Source of the DNA: an uncultured Candidatus Poseidoniales archaeon
Lineage (GTDB): Archaea; Thermoplasmatota; Poseidoniia; Poseidoniales; Poseidoniaceae
Assembly: GCA_905182715.1 (NCBI GenBank)
Contig: CAJJCP010000014.1
Span: 17,408 to 81,407, forward strand
Direction of reading: 5' to 3'
Length of the DNA: 64,000 bases
Of the stretch, positions 38,133 to 47,864 are shown in pieces. Below the pieces are notes generated by a model. It saw nothing but the letters and a program-made list of their open reading frames with translations, searched no databases and was not told where the DNA came from. Position numbers and translations under genes: made by a program. The number at the start of each line of letters is the position of its first letter. Within the stretch, counting starts at the first letter, position 1.

Positions 38133-38555
38133 TCACTGGCCAGCAAGAAGGGCCGGAACCATGCGAATGTGTTGGGCTGTGCTCAAATCAGTACTTGCAA
38201 GTGCATCCGTAGCGACCATGCAATTGTCAACAAAGACCCAGGACCCGGATTGTTGTCTCGCCTGTTCGACAATTTCGGTCTTGGTCATCTCAACGACGCT
38301 GTGGCCAGTGGCATCGGCAATCTCTACGGTGTATGTTGGTTCTTTGCCTGCTTGGAGGGCTGGAACCATACGGATGTGCTGGGCTGCATCAAAGTCTGTG
38401 TTCGCAAGATCTTCTGCAGCAACCATTCGGTTGTCAACAAAAACCCAGCTGCCTTGAGTCTTGGCGGCTTGGTCGATCAGGGCGGTCTTGGTCATCTCGA
38501 CAACGCTGTGTCCAGTGGCATCGGCTATTTCTACGGTGTATGTTTTTTCATTCAT
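38133..38555 (-). CDS. Tandem (two-copy) ubiquitin-like/beta-grasp-type protein
   Basis: Two copies of TYTVEIADATGHSVVEMTKT...GSWVFVDN.MVA...L..TD...AQHIRMVPAL.AG; the second half of each copy aligns by eye with ubiquitin [33 protein letters not shown]. Confidence 0.6.
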   Translation of the reverse strand: MNEKTYTVEIADATGHSVVEMTKTALIDQAAKTQGSWVFVDNRMVAAEDLANTDFDAAQHIRMVPALQAGKEPTYTVEIADATGHSVVEMTKTEIVEQARQQSGSWVFVDNCMVATDALASTDLSTAQHIRMVPALLAGQ

Positions 38556-38633
38556 AATCTCACTTCACTCAATCGAACAATTCCACCACATATAAAGTAG
38601 GAGAGATGAAAGCGAGTACACTGGTGTGCTGAT

Positions 38634-39641
38634 ATGGAGGTTTGGATGATTCTGCTCTTCTCCGGAAGCATACTCATTTTGGTTTTCGGGTTACTGGCTG
38701 CATCGCTCATCAAAACGATTCAGCCTCAACAAATGCTCATCGTGTCGACGCCTAATGAACGAGTCCCGAGACACTATCTTGCTGGTCGAAAGTTTCTCTT
38801 ACCCTTCTACCACAGGTACACGTTTATTTCTCTTGAAAAAATGAATTTACCCTTACACGCTCGAACGAAAACGGATACTGGGAGAACTGTGAATTCGCAT
38901 TTCTCCATCTGTGTGTTTTTTCCAAATGATCAGGCATTCACTCCAGACATTCTACTGCGGTTGATGGATATTCAAGCACATCGCTTCGAGAGTGTTGTTC
39001 GTCAAATCTTCATGGCTGCCATACATCAGGCTATTCACTCACCGGCTTATGCTAAAAAAAATCTGCGCGTCTGGGAAATTATCGAGTACACCACCTCAAT
39101 CACTAGGAATGAATTACAAGACCTCGGCTTGAGAGTGATACATTCGCAAATTCACACTCCCCCCCAGACCAATAAATTAAATCAGTTTGCTTCAGTATCG
39201 GAGTTGCAGGAACGCTTCACTGAGAACCAACTCAGGCCGATTACCTTGAGGTTTGACTTCCAGGACATCCCGTCAGAACTGGGAATCCCCCTCTGCATCT
39301 CATTATCGGTAGTGGTTGCTATCGAAACAAAAGACCCAGATGCCTCCAAAATTGCAGAAAAAAATCTATCACGCTATTCGATTATCGAGTTTGAAGAGAT
39401 TATTAAAAGCGTGATTTCTCAAAGGTTTAAATCATTCATCAGTACAATCCCCTTCGAAAAAATCAATCAGGACGGAGAGTGGTTTTTGATACATTGCTCC
39501 AACACTTGGAAGATTGGATTGAACGCCCTCGGACTCTGCCTCGTTAATGTCACCATCCATGATATCACCGATAAGTTCGGATACAATGATGCGAAGAGTG
39601 GAAGGATTGAATTTGGTGAATCTTTGGACCGTTCGAAATAA
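38634..39641 (+). CDS. SPFH/band-7/flotillin-like membrane protein, paralogue 1
   Basis: N-terminal TM followed by GRKFLLPFYHRYTFISLEKMNLPLHARTKTDTGRTVNSHFSICVFF; shares MEVW-TM-GR..(L/I)(L/V)PFYH.Y architecture with the next gene. Confidence 0.55.
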   Translation: MEVWMILLFSGSILILVFGLLAASLIKTIQPQQMLIVSTPNERVPRHYLAGRKFLLPFYHRYTFISLEKMNLPLHARTKTDTGRTVNSHFSICVFFPNDQAFTPDILLRLMDIQAHRFESVVRQIFMAAIHQAIHSPAYAKKNLRVWEIIEYTTSITRNELQDLGLRVIHSQIHTPPQTNKLNQFASVSELQERFTENQLRPITLRFDFQDIPSELGIPLCISLSVVVAIETKDPDASKIAEKNLSRYSIIEFEEIIKSVISQRFKSFISTIPFEKINQDGEWFLIHCSNTWKIGLNALGLCLVNVTIHDITDKFGYNDAKSGRIEFGESLDRSK

Positions 39642-39742
39642 ACTGTCCAATGCTACTCAAGACTTTTTCAAAGGTTGAAGCGGCGAGTCGTGTCGTTCAT
39701 CAAGAACGATAAGATGAAATGTGAGTTGAATTACTTGATTGT

Positions 39743-41188
39743 ATGGAGGTTTGGATTGTCCTGGTTCTGTTGGGCCTCATATCGGTTATTCTCTTCGCAT
39801 TGCTTATCATACCGACGATGTATGTTACGCTTACAAGCACGCAAATCATGGTTCGTTTCGACAGAAAAAACAACAATGAACCATCATTTTTTTCCAGTGG
39901 GAGGACATTAATCGTCCCCTTCTATCATCATTATTCAATACTCGACCTTAAGCCGATGAAGATCACTATTGATCTGCGTTTGGCATTGTCAAAACAAAAC
40001 ATTCGGGTAAATGTGCCTTCGACGTATACGGTTGGTGTTTCAACAGACCATTCAACTCTACTCAACGCCTCTCAACGTATTCTTGGGCTTCAACAGTCCC
40101 AAATCGAGGAAATGGCAAGCGAAATTCTCTTTGGGCAATTGCGTATGACAATTTCTACTTTTACCATCGAACAAATCGCGGCGAATCGACGCGCATTCGT
40201 GGATGAAATTATAAAAAATACAGATTCTGAGTTGTGCAAAATTGGATTGCATGTCATTCACCTCAATATCGTCAATATTACTGATATGGGTGGATATATC
40301 AAATCTCTTGGCGCTAAAGCGCAGGCTGAAGCCCTGGCACGCGCAAAATTACCGCATGATTTGTTGAATGAATTTTTAGATGAGATGAACGGGATTTCAA
40401 ACGCTCCTCGCCAATCACGTTCGAAGCAGCCACAACCGGTTTCGAGTAAATCCGTTTCTCCACAAGTCCATTCCGCGGCGTTGGTCAGTCCATTGATTAC
40501 AATGATACCAGAAGAAGATATTGGAGTCATTGAAGTTTCATTGAAGGATGCAAAGACATCCAATGGAAGATATATTTCAGATCTCAACCTGCTTGTCTCT
40601 GTAGTTGGTCTGCCTGAAGCAGTTCAGCAACAATTCATGCCCAAACCCTACCATAACCTCTCTCCATCAGAAAGAAAGGATATGGCGGTGGAGTATATTA
40701 TCAAAACAAGTGCGGAGATCCTTGCTGATTGCTCTCACAAATTCGTAGTCGATGATGTGTCCAACCTCCTTGGTAAATTGTTCTATCACCTCAACCCGCA
40801 CCTCAACAGATTGGGACTCCATTCTCATCACATTACCATCAATTCAGCATCTATTTCTTCGACCCCGGATGCTGTATCTTCGGAAGTATTCCAAGCATTT
40901 CAAGAAAAAATACAACAGTTTGGAGAAAGTATTGAACCCGAGGGGATATCGGACATGTATGGGAATGAAATTGGGGGTAAATGGTCCCGATGGAGCCTTA
41001 TTTCGGTTATTGAAAATCAAGGATTGTATTGGGTGGCTGTAACCTCGACGAAAGGAGGGTATGAAAGATACAGGGGCATTGTGACGTCGCCGAATGACGA
41101 TGATTCCCTTGAAATGCACGTGTGGAAAAATGGAGCATGGAGTTTACTGTCTCACTCAAATGGGCATACGCCTCTTTTCAATGGATGA
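39743..41188 (+). CDS. SPFH/band-7/flotillin-like membrane protein, paralogue 2, with extra C-terminal domain
   Basis: MEVWIVLVLLG... TM, GRTLIVPFYHHYSILDLKPMKITIDLRLALSKQNIRVNVPSTYTVGV, GLHVIHLNIVNITD...AKAQAEALARA (flotillin-like). Confidence 0.65.
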   Translation: MEVWIVLVLLGLISVILFALLIIPTMYVTLTSTQIMVRFDRKNNNEPSFFSSGRTLIVPFYHHYSILDLKPMKITIDLRLALSKQNIRVNVPSTYTVGVSTDHSTLLNASQRILGLQQSQIEEMASEILFGQLRMTISTFTIEQIAANRRAFVDEIIKNTDSELCKIGLHVIHLNIVNITDMGGYIKSLGAKAQAEALARAKLPHDLLNEFLDEMNGISNAPRQSRSKQPQPVSSKSVSPQVHSAALVSPLITMIPEEDIGVIEVSLKDAKTSNGRYISDLNLLVSVVGLPEAVQQQFMPKPYHNLSPSERKDMAVEYIIKTSAEILADCSHKFVVDDVSNLLGKLFYHLNPHLNRLGLHSHHITINSASISSTPDAVSSEVFQAFQEKIQQFGESIEPEGISDMYGNEIGGKWSRWSLISVIENQGLYWVAVTSTKGGYERYRGIVTSPNDDDSLEMHVWKNGAWSLLSHSNGHTPLFNG

Positions 41189-41244
41189 ACACCCACCTTT
41201 GCCACCTCAGTACTACATACAAAGGCATCCAAATGAGAGGTGCC

Positions 41245-42245
41245 TCATACAAGTACACGAGGATTATACCAAGTTAGGCTTTTCTTCAAACTCGAGCCAT
41301 CAATCCAAGGGGAAAGTGGAATTGGGGGGAGGAATCTTTGGTGAATCGCCGAGTCAATATGACATCTGCACAAATGATGTTGGAGGAGAGTCAATGGTGC
41401 CGAACGTGGAAGTAATCCCTGCCGGAAGTCACTGATCACTTCGAGCATTTCTTGACGTTTATCCTTGCTTAAGTTACGGACATTTTGCCCCATACGCGTT
41501 CCATTGCATGGGCAATTGGTCCGCTTTTGGCCAGTACATTAAGTGATTTTTGCGCTTCTGTCATGTAAGCAAGGGCGACGGTTTCAGGCCGGTCGCCGTT
41601 GACGAAACCTCCTGCGATGAGGCGTCCAAGTCTGCGCTTGGCATCAGGTGAACGACTCAAGAGAAACAGTTTGTTGACGTTGTGAAATTCAATAATTGCC
41701 TTGGCAGTCCATCCCTTGAGGCCTTCTTGATACCAGAGTGAAAAGAAATGTACCCGAGCGAGATAATTTTCTGCTTGCCGAGCATCGGTCAATCGGCCTT
41801 CTTCGATCACTGGAATGTGTGGATAAAGGGTTGTAAAAACCTTGGAAAACATGCCTCTCCCGTCGCGGGTTGCTTGCTCATGCCCTTCACTGTAGACTTT
41901 CACGCGTTCAAGACCGCAGCTAGGTGAGTCTTTCTTGAATACGAATCCGCAGATCCCTGATTCGACGAGTACATCGGCTTGGAGTTGCGCATATTCGAGC
42001 ATTGGGGAAGTGAAATCGTCACCGTTTTGGGGGTTAATCAGGCGGATTGATTCACCATTATTGGCCAACTGAATCATTGGGCGGGGGGTGCCCATGCCGA
42101 TTCCGACTTCCGGGCAAACTCCCACCAATTCAAAATGGCCGTTCCACTTTCGTGTCAAGGTTCTGAACTCAGCAGCATCGCCGTTGGAGCGAACTTTTTC
42201 TCCAAGTAAACATGCAGAAACTGCGAGTTTTGGCTTGTACTCCAT
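41245..42245 (-). CDS. DUF523-DUF1722 (YbgA-type) protein with one apparent frameshift
   Basis: MEYKPKLAVSACLLGEKVRSNG...FKKDSPSCGLERVKVY (DUF523); DUF1722 C-terminus in another frame: LSKDKRQEMLEVISDFRQGLLPRSAPLTLLQHHL; adding one T at T4 41483-41486 restores VWGKNVRNLSKDKRQ. Confidence 0.8.
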
Positions 42246-42309
42246 GGTTACTTGCCGGTGAATCAGTATATCAAGAACTGTTTATCAACACAGAAAGAAG
42301 AGATTAGGC

Positions 42310-42380
42310 GCCCACTCCGAGAATTGAACTCGGGTCGCAGGAATGACAATCCTGCATGATAACCTCTACACCAAGCGGGC
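42310..42380 (-). tRNA. tRNA-Asp (anticodon GTC)
   Basis: GCCCGCT...AGTGGGC acceptor; anticodon arm CAGGA-TTGTCAT-TCCTG; T-arm CCGAGTTCAATTCTCGG. Confidence 0.93.
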
Positions 42381-42448
42381 CTAAGCAAGACATCCGTTAC
42401 GGAACCGCTATTTAAGCCGCGCCATGTGGACTATGTGGGGCGTAATCT

Positions 42449-43885
42449 ATGGCGGGAAAGAAAACATCTGCTGAACAAACAAAAGAAGAGCAAAAAGATA
42501 CCCATGTTGGGAATATGCTTGATGCCGCTTTTGGAGATCTCGGCGGACTTCAAAAACCCCCTGAAGAAGAAGTCATTGAAACCACCGAAGTTATCGAAGA
42601 ACCGCCTGTTGAACAACAGGCTGTGGCTGAAGTCGTTGAAGAAATCGAGGAGCCACAAAAGATTGAGGCGCCTCATGAAGATGAAAAGGAAGTCGAAGAT
42701 GAAGTTCTTGAGGTGCCTACAGGCCCACCGTCTGGCCCTCCATCAAACTCCCCAACAGGCCCACCGTCTGGTCCGCCATCAAAATCCCCAACAGGCCCAC
42801 CGTCTGGTCCGCCATCAAAATCCCCAACAGGCCCACCGTCTGGCCCGCCATCAAAATCCCCAACAGGCCCACCGTCTGGTCCGCCACCAAATTCCCCTAC
42901 AGGCCCACCGTCAGATGCTCCATCTGACCTGCCCATGGAATCCCTCCCCGAAGAAGTCCCTGAATCCGAATCAGACTCTCAAGAAGTTGAAAAAAGGGTT
43001 GAAGAAGAAATACCTGCTGAAACTGCAATAGAAGACGCTCCTGTAGAACATACGCCAGTGGAAGAAGAAATCGTCAACGAAGAAATGGCCGTTGAATCGG
43101 TTGAAGAATCGAAGACCGAAGAGGCTCAACCTGAAATCAATGAGCAGCATATGCTTGCAGAACAAGAGATTGCTCGACTTAATGCTGAAGTTGAACGTTT
43201 GAGGCAATCCGTGGCTGGCGCTGCTGATGTTATTGAAGAACTCGAAAACCCTCCAATGCCTCCTGCAGTCATCGAAGACATCGTCATTGGCGCATACATC
43301 GTCGGTGATTTCGCTCGACTTGCACGGCAACTCGACCGAGAACAATTGATTCGTGCTACGATGGGAACCATCGCTATGCTACATCCTGAAAACCTCAGCA
43401 TTATGATTTCCACGCGAAACCGTACCATGTTGCCTCGACTTGATGAGCGTGGTTTGTGCGCAGGCCTCCTTGGCCAACAAACCCCCCCACGTGGAGCACC
43501 TTCGGATTGGAGAGTCATGGAAGTTATTCTTGCCTCTGTTAGCATCGTAACTGGAGGCCCTGCTGCGGTCATTCACTCGTATGGAGCTTGTACAACTGCC
43601 GTGAGCAGTGAGAAAGATTTAGTCCTCGTTCAACCAATAGATGTTACTGGAAAGGAGCAAATTGGTAAGGTCATTATCGTTGACCCTGATTACGACAACC
43701 TTGATAATTTCTTACGACAAACTGTAGAGGCGCTCAATCAGGGCGGTATGCGATGTGTTGTCGTCCGTGGCATGGGTGCTTATGCAGTTGGTGCCGACCT
43801 TGATCAAGCGTGGGCCAATGCGGCAATGCTTGAACACAGTATGCGTATTGTATTGTTAGCCCGTCAAGCAAACCTCAAGATTTGA
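42449..43885 (+). CDS. Proline-rich repeat/coiled-coil protein with C-terminal class II aldolase/adducin-like domain
   Basis: (TGPPSGPPSKSP)x5 repeats, Glu-rich coiled coil, then AVIHSYGACTTAVSSEKDLVLVQP...GGMRCVVVRGMGAYAVGADLDQAWANAAMLEHSMRIVLLARQ. Confidence 0.6.
   Translation: MAGKKTSAEQTKEEQKDTHVGNMLDAAFGDLGGLQKPPEEEVIETTEVIEEPPVEQQAVAEVVEEIEEPQKIEAPHEDEKEVEDEVLEVPTGPPSGPPSNSPTGPPSGPPSKSPTGPPSGPPSKSPTGPPSGPPSKSPTGPPSGPPPNSPTGPPSDAPSDLPMESLPEEVPESESDSQEVEKRVEEEIPAETAIEDAPVEHTPVEEEIVNEEMAVESVEESKTEEAQPEINEQHMLAEQEIARLNAEVERLRQSVAGAADVIEELENPPMPPAVIEDIVIGAYIVGDFARLARQLDREQLIRATMGTIAMLHPENLSIMISTRNRTMLPRLDERGLCAGLLGQQTPPRGAPSDWRVMEVILASVSIVTGGPAAVIHSYGACTTAVSSEKDLVLVQPIDVTGKEQIGKVIIVDPDYDNLDNFLRQTVEALNQGGMRCVVVRGMGAYAVGADLDQAWANAAMLEHSMRIVLLARQANLKI
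42718..42906 (+). repeat. In-frame 36-bp minisatellite encoding TGPPSGPPSKSP
   Basis: About five tandem copies of acaggcccaccgtctggtccgccatcaaaatcccca. Confidence 0.9.
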
Positions 43886-44258
43886 TTTTTTCAATGAAAA
43901 CTTGGACATACTCGTCTTTTACCCTTGTTTCATAGATTTTCAAATCTTTTTGTTTTGAGAGCTTACCGAGCACTTTCCCCCATAGAGGAATCAATGGGAA
44001 AGGTGACCATTCTTTTACGCTACCGTCTTCAATGTGATACGTCGACTGATGCAATGGACAGCGGATACACCCATCTTGGATTTTTCCACCCCACGCCAAT
44101 GGCCATCCCATATGGCGGCATAAGCCTCCAGTAGCGAAATATTCGTCGTCGAGTTGTCCCACCGTGACTGTTTTCAACCCCAAAGTAACCATTTTAGTTT
44201 TTCCAGGTTTGAGACGTTTTGTTTTAATTGCGTTTTTCCAAGTCATAAGTTCACCCAC
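43875..44258 (-). CDS. Rieske [2Fe-2S] ferredoxin-like protein
   Basis: CRHMGWPL and CPLHQSTYH Rieske ligands. Confidence 0.9.
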   Translation of the reverse strand: MGELMTWKNAIKTKRLKPGKTKMVTLGLKTVTVGQLDDEYFATGGLCRHMGWPLAWGGKIQDGCIRCPLHQSTYHIEDGSVKEWSPFPLIPLWGKVLGKLSKQKDLKIYETRVKDEYVQVFIEKIKS

Positions 44259-45006
44259 TTATTTTGGCCATACCGCCATCGAGATGGAGGACCTGCCCAG
44301 TAATGTTGTCGGGTGCAGAGCATAATAACCATTCCATGGTTGAAGCAATTTCTTCTTTTTCGTTAATTCTTTTAATTGGAATCTTTTTGACTGCAGCTTC
44401 CCTTATTGCATCAGAGCGCAACAATGTCTCTGCTAAACGAGTGTCTGTCAACCCTGGGGCAACTGCATTCACACGGATTTTTCGCTGACTGTAGGTTGCT
44501 GCAGCAGAACGTACCATGGATTCCACTCCACCCTTTGCTGCTGCGATTGCTTCGTGGTTCATCAAACCGAAACTGGCTGCAAGACTTGAGGTAAATACCA
44601 ATCTTCCGCCACCAGTACGGAGCATCGATTTACAAGCAATTGAAAGGGTCAAAAAAGCACTTGAGAGATTGGTATGAATAACCTCTTGGAAGGCATCAAG
44701 GGCAAGAGAGTGTGGAGGGCGTAATACAAGAGAGCCGACAAGGTGGGCAACACCTGAAAGACTTCCTTCACCGTTTTCTTTCGCTAGATCAACTGCTTGT
44801 TGAACACATTCCTTGTCTAAAGCATCGCCTTGAACGAGGTGGGCGCCCTGCGACACTAAGTCTTGAACACGTTCGGCGTCACGGGCGAGAAGGGTTACTG
44901 AGTGCCCTTTCGCAAGAAGTTTAGAGGCGAGTTCTAGGGCAATATCACTGCTTCCACCGACGATAAGGTAAGATTCGACCATATAACGAGTTTTGGATAT
45001 CTGCAT
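44251..45006 (-). CDS. Short-chain dehydrogenase/reductase
   Basis: LIVGGSSDIALELASKLLAKGHSVTLLARD; TSSLAASFGLMNHEAIAAAKGGVESMVRSAA; IRVNAVAPGLTDT. Confidence 0.93.
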   Translation of the reverse strand: MQISKTRYMVESYLIVGGSSDIALELASKLLAKGHSVTLLARDAERVQDLVSQGAHLVQGDALDKECVQQAVDLAKENGEGSLSGVAHLVGSLVLRPPHSLALDAFQEVIHTNLSSAFLTLSIACKSMLRTGGGRLVFTSSLAASFGLMNHEAIAAAKGGVESMVRSAAATYSQRKIRVNAVAPGLTDTRLAETLLRSDAIREAAVKKIPIKRINEKEEIASTMEWLLCSAPDNITGQVLHLDGGMAKISG

Positions 45007-45083
45007 TTATACCTCTGTTTTTCAAACACAAGTCTCTTTGAGTAATTTCTTGAACGGCAAAGCATGGAATTTGCTCGAATGAT

Positions 45084-45716
45084 TCATTGCAAACCTTTGG
45101 GCGTTCGCCAAGGGTCATCGTCACTGTTCAAAAGTTCATCCTCCGGCATACCGGATTTGACACGGGAAAAGGGAACCTTTGCGGAAGTGTTCGATGCCTC
45201 GCTATTTTTCTTAGCAATATATTCACTTCCTTTCTTTCGAGCAAAAGTTTCACCAACGGCAACGACAACAAGGAGGAGTGAGAGTGTGATGTGGCCTTCT
45301 ATGCCGTAAGCAGCAAAGGGCTGAATCAACAGGGTTTGCTCTGTGATGATACCTTGGTCGACGGTTGTTTGGAATCGATAGGTGCCGGGGACCAGTTCAC
45401 CCTCCCAACCAGACTGTTCGTCATTCAACTCTCCAGCCCATTGAGCGATCAGTTTGTCTTGGGCATCAAAAATTTTCCATTCGACTTGCCCCTCTTCCAC
45501 AGAGAGGCCCCGGAATTCGACTTCAAACACCGAAGGCATCGGTTTGTTTTGGCCGAAAACACCTGCAAGAGTAATTGTACGGTCTTCGATTGCATGGTCA
45601 AAGTCATTGATTTCGTGAGGTGCGGCGTTATCCGAAACTGCGAACCAGAGAGAATTGATGAGAAGAAGAGCGACGGGCCACAAAAAAAGGTTGAGTTTTT
45701 TGCGATCCATAGCCAT
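45084..45716 (-). CDS. Hypothetical membrane protein
   Basis: N-terminal and C-proximal TM helices. Confidence 0.5.
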   Translation of the reverse strand: MAMDRKKLNLFLWPVALLLINSLWFAVSDNAAPHEINDFDHAIEDRTITLAGVFGQNKPMPSVFEVEFRGLSVEEGQVEWKIFDAQDKLIAQWAGELNDEQSGWEGELVPGTYRFQTTVDQGIITEQTLLIQPFAAYGIEGHITLSLLLVVVAVGETFARKKGSEYIAKKNSEASNTSAKVPFSRVKSGMPEDELLNSDDDPWRTPKGLQ

Positions 45717-45747
45717 TCTACCACCTATTTGTTTTTATCAGTGTGTT

Positions 45748-46653
45748 TTATTTCTTAATAAAATGCCCAAAACCTAATTCAGAGACAATACGTTCCATCC
45801 ATTCAAGTTTTTTGAGTTTGGTTTCAGCAACTGTGACACCCGACCAGCGCCCCACTCGATTGATTGAGAAGCCAACCAGTTCGACATTTTTAGCTTGGAC
45901 ACCCAATGAAAGTACGAAACAAAGAGCCCGGTCGCCATCGGTAAATCCACCAAAATTATGCATTCCAGGTATGGCCCGATTCACTTGGTGGGAGAGAATG
46001 AGTGAAGGAGTTGGGGTGCATTGCTCCCAAGATGAGAGTGTTTCTCTCCATTGTTGCTTATTGTCCCCATGGGCATGGACGACGACTGTCTGGCCTTGCT
46101 TAGCTGCGGCATCCAAAAAATCCCCGCCATCAAGGTCTGAAACGATACAGGCCAATTGTGAATACTCTGAGAGAGCACCCACTGCGCCATCGGCTGCAAC
46201 AAAGATATCGCCGGGTCGATTATACGATACGAGTTCATTTTGCTCAATTGCGGCACCAATTACAATGACTCTTTGCGCACTTCGAAGTTGTTTTTCAATG
46301 CGTAGTAAAGTGCTTTGGCGTTGAGCTGGAGACCAATGGCGGTGGTGTTGGAGGGAGTGCTGGAGGTCTATGGCGCTCTCGATATCATCAGTTTCCGACC
46401 AGCCAAAGGCTTGGCGCACTTCATCCTGAATGAGGAATGCATCCGGTGTTGGCGCCTCATGCATGCTTTGGGGGTTGGAACCGCGCACATGAACCATCCG
46501 TTGTTTCGTTGAAGTTCTTATGCAGTTGATACACATGGCCGTGATATGCCCGTCCCAAGTTCCCTCCCGGTACTTGACGACGAAGTGACGTTTGCTCGCT
46601 ATCCTTTCCTGCCCCAAGCAGGTGAGTGGATTCGGAATATGGCGGTCGAACAT
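45748..46653 (-). CDS. DUF115 / MptE-like 6-hydroxymethylpterin pyrophosphokinase family protein (start uncertain)
   Basis: RVIVIGAAIEQNEL...IFVAADGAVGALSEYSQLACIVSDLDGG...VVVHAHGDN...NFGGFTDGDRALCFVLSLGVQAKNVELVGFS. Confidence 0.8.
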   Translation of the reverse strand: MFDRHIPNPLTCLGQERIASKRHFVVKYREGTWDGHITAMCINCIRTSTKQRMVHVRGSNPQSMHEAPTPDAFLIQDEVRQAFGWSETDDIESAIDLQHSLQHHRHWSPAQRQSTLLRIEKQLRSAQRVIVIGAAIEQNELVSYNRPGDIFVAADGAVGALSEYSQLACIVSDLDGGDFLDAAAKQGQTVVVHAHGDNKQQWRETLSSWEQCTPTPSLILSHQVNRAIPGMHNFGGFTDGDRALCFVLSLGVQAKNVELVGFSINRVGRWSGVTVAETKLKKLEWMERIVSELGFGHFIKK

Positions 46654-47796
46654 AACATCGATTTGGATGAATTATTAGACGGTTCATGGATGGAAAAAGC
46701 ACGTTCTCGGGCACGTATCCGCCTCATTGATTCGATTCAATCGAAAGAGGGCGTCGAAGTTGTAGGAGGCGATTTATTCACGGAAGAAGGGCGTATTATC
46801 GAAGCGTTTTCTTTCTATTATGCGCGTCTGGTGGTTTGTGCTTCTGAAGATGAACGTCTGATTGCTCGTTGGGCACAAGCGGAGGCCGCACGTGCGGAAC
46901 AGGTCCTCATCAAAGACCATAAAAATCTCAGCATGATTGCCAGAACCTATATTGCAAATATCCAACAGGTTGATCATCAAAATGCACCGTTAACTTCTGA
47001 AATGTCTGCCAATTATGGAGGGGCTCTTCAACAGCGCAGACGCTCACAATCGGGCCCTTTATGGAAGATAGGACTCAGTGATTTCATCGAGATCTGTCCG
47101 AAAATTACTGGTTCTCGATGGAGACTACCAAATTGTGATGTTCACGAGGGATGGGTGACTCTTTTCGAAGAACCACAGTATGGCTCATCAGCAAAATTGT
47201 CACGTTTGCTTCGTGAACGAATTAAGGCAGGTGTTGAAGCGGAAGCATTGGAAAAAATGAGAGAGATCACCATGGACTTAGCCGTTCGACTTGCTGAGCC
47301 GGTCGGTATGGTGCGGAATCTCATGGCTACCAAAGCCTCAGAAGCCATTTCATTGGTTGGAGCAGATGAAAATGATTGGCCGCCATGCATGAGAAAGGCA
47401 GTGGCAGAATTATCAAACGGCGTGAACTTGAATCACTTTGGAAGATTATTCCTTGCCTCGATGGCAGCCACATTAGCTCTTCCAAAGGAAGCATGCGTCG
47501 GCTTTTTCCGAGGTGCTCCCGATTTTAGCGAAAGCACGACATCGTACCAGGTGGCCCACGTATACCAACATGGATACACGCCTTCGGGTTGTGGTAAACT
47601 CAAAGTGAATCACAACTGCCCTGTGCTCCCGGGAGATAACAGGTTGTGCGATCAACCATGGATGGATCACCCGCTCAAATACATCCGCGCCACCCAACGT
47701 TGGAAGGCAAAGAATCAGCGGGCTGAAGCTGAAGCCTTAGCACTGGTTTCAACTCCACCTGCTGAAGAAGAGAAAACGCCAGATACTACCGAATAA
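46546..47796 (+). CDS. priL: DNA primase large subunit
   Basis: Helical N-domain and [4Fe-4S] C-domain ACVGFFRGAPDFSESTTSYQVAHVYQHGYTPSGCGKLKVNHNCP. Confidence 0.9.
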   Translation: MPVPSSLPVLDDEVTFARYPFLPQAGEWIRNMAVEHNIDLDELLDGSWMEKARSRARIRLIDSIQSKEGVEVVGGDLFTEEGRIIEAFSFYYARLVVCASEDERLIARWAQAEAARAEQVLIKDHKNLSMIARTYIANIQQVDHQNAPLTSEMSANYGGALQQRRRSQSGPLWKIGLSDFIEICPKITGSRWRLPNCDVHEGWVTLFEEPQYGSSAKLSRLLRERIKAGVEAEALEKMREITMDLAVRLAEPVGMVRNLMATKASEAISLVGADENDWPPCMRKAVAELSNGVNLNHFGRLFLASMAATLALPKEACVGFFRGAPDFSESTTSYQVAHVYQHGYTPSGCGKLKVNHNCPVLPGDNRLCDQPWMDHPLKYIRATQRWKAKNQRAEAEALALVSTPPAEEEKTPDTTE

Positions 47797-47864
47797 AGTC
47801 GAATCGCGCGAAGACTTTGAAACAGAGGGGCGCTTAGGTTCCTATAACCACAGGTGATTTATCA

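Noticed and set aside
37939-38136. 65-aa minus-strand ORF MSRFQHLADTCSKG...
   Set aside because: Out of frame with rpoP, which occupies the same DNA and has a clear family signature
41094-41435. 113-aa plus-strand ORF after the flotillin-like gene
   Set aside because: Overlaps the minus-strand DUF1722 C-terminus, which has clear family similarity
42718-42906. Possible CRISPR-like repeat array with 36-bp period
   Set aside because: Repeats are contiguous, without unique spacers, in frame, and encode a proline-rich linker
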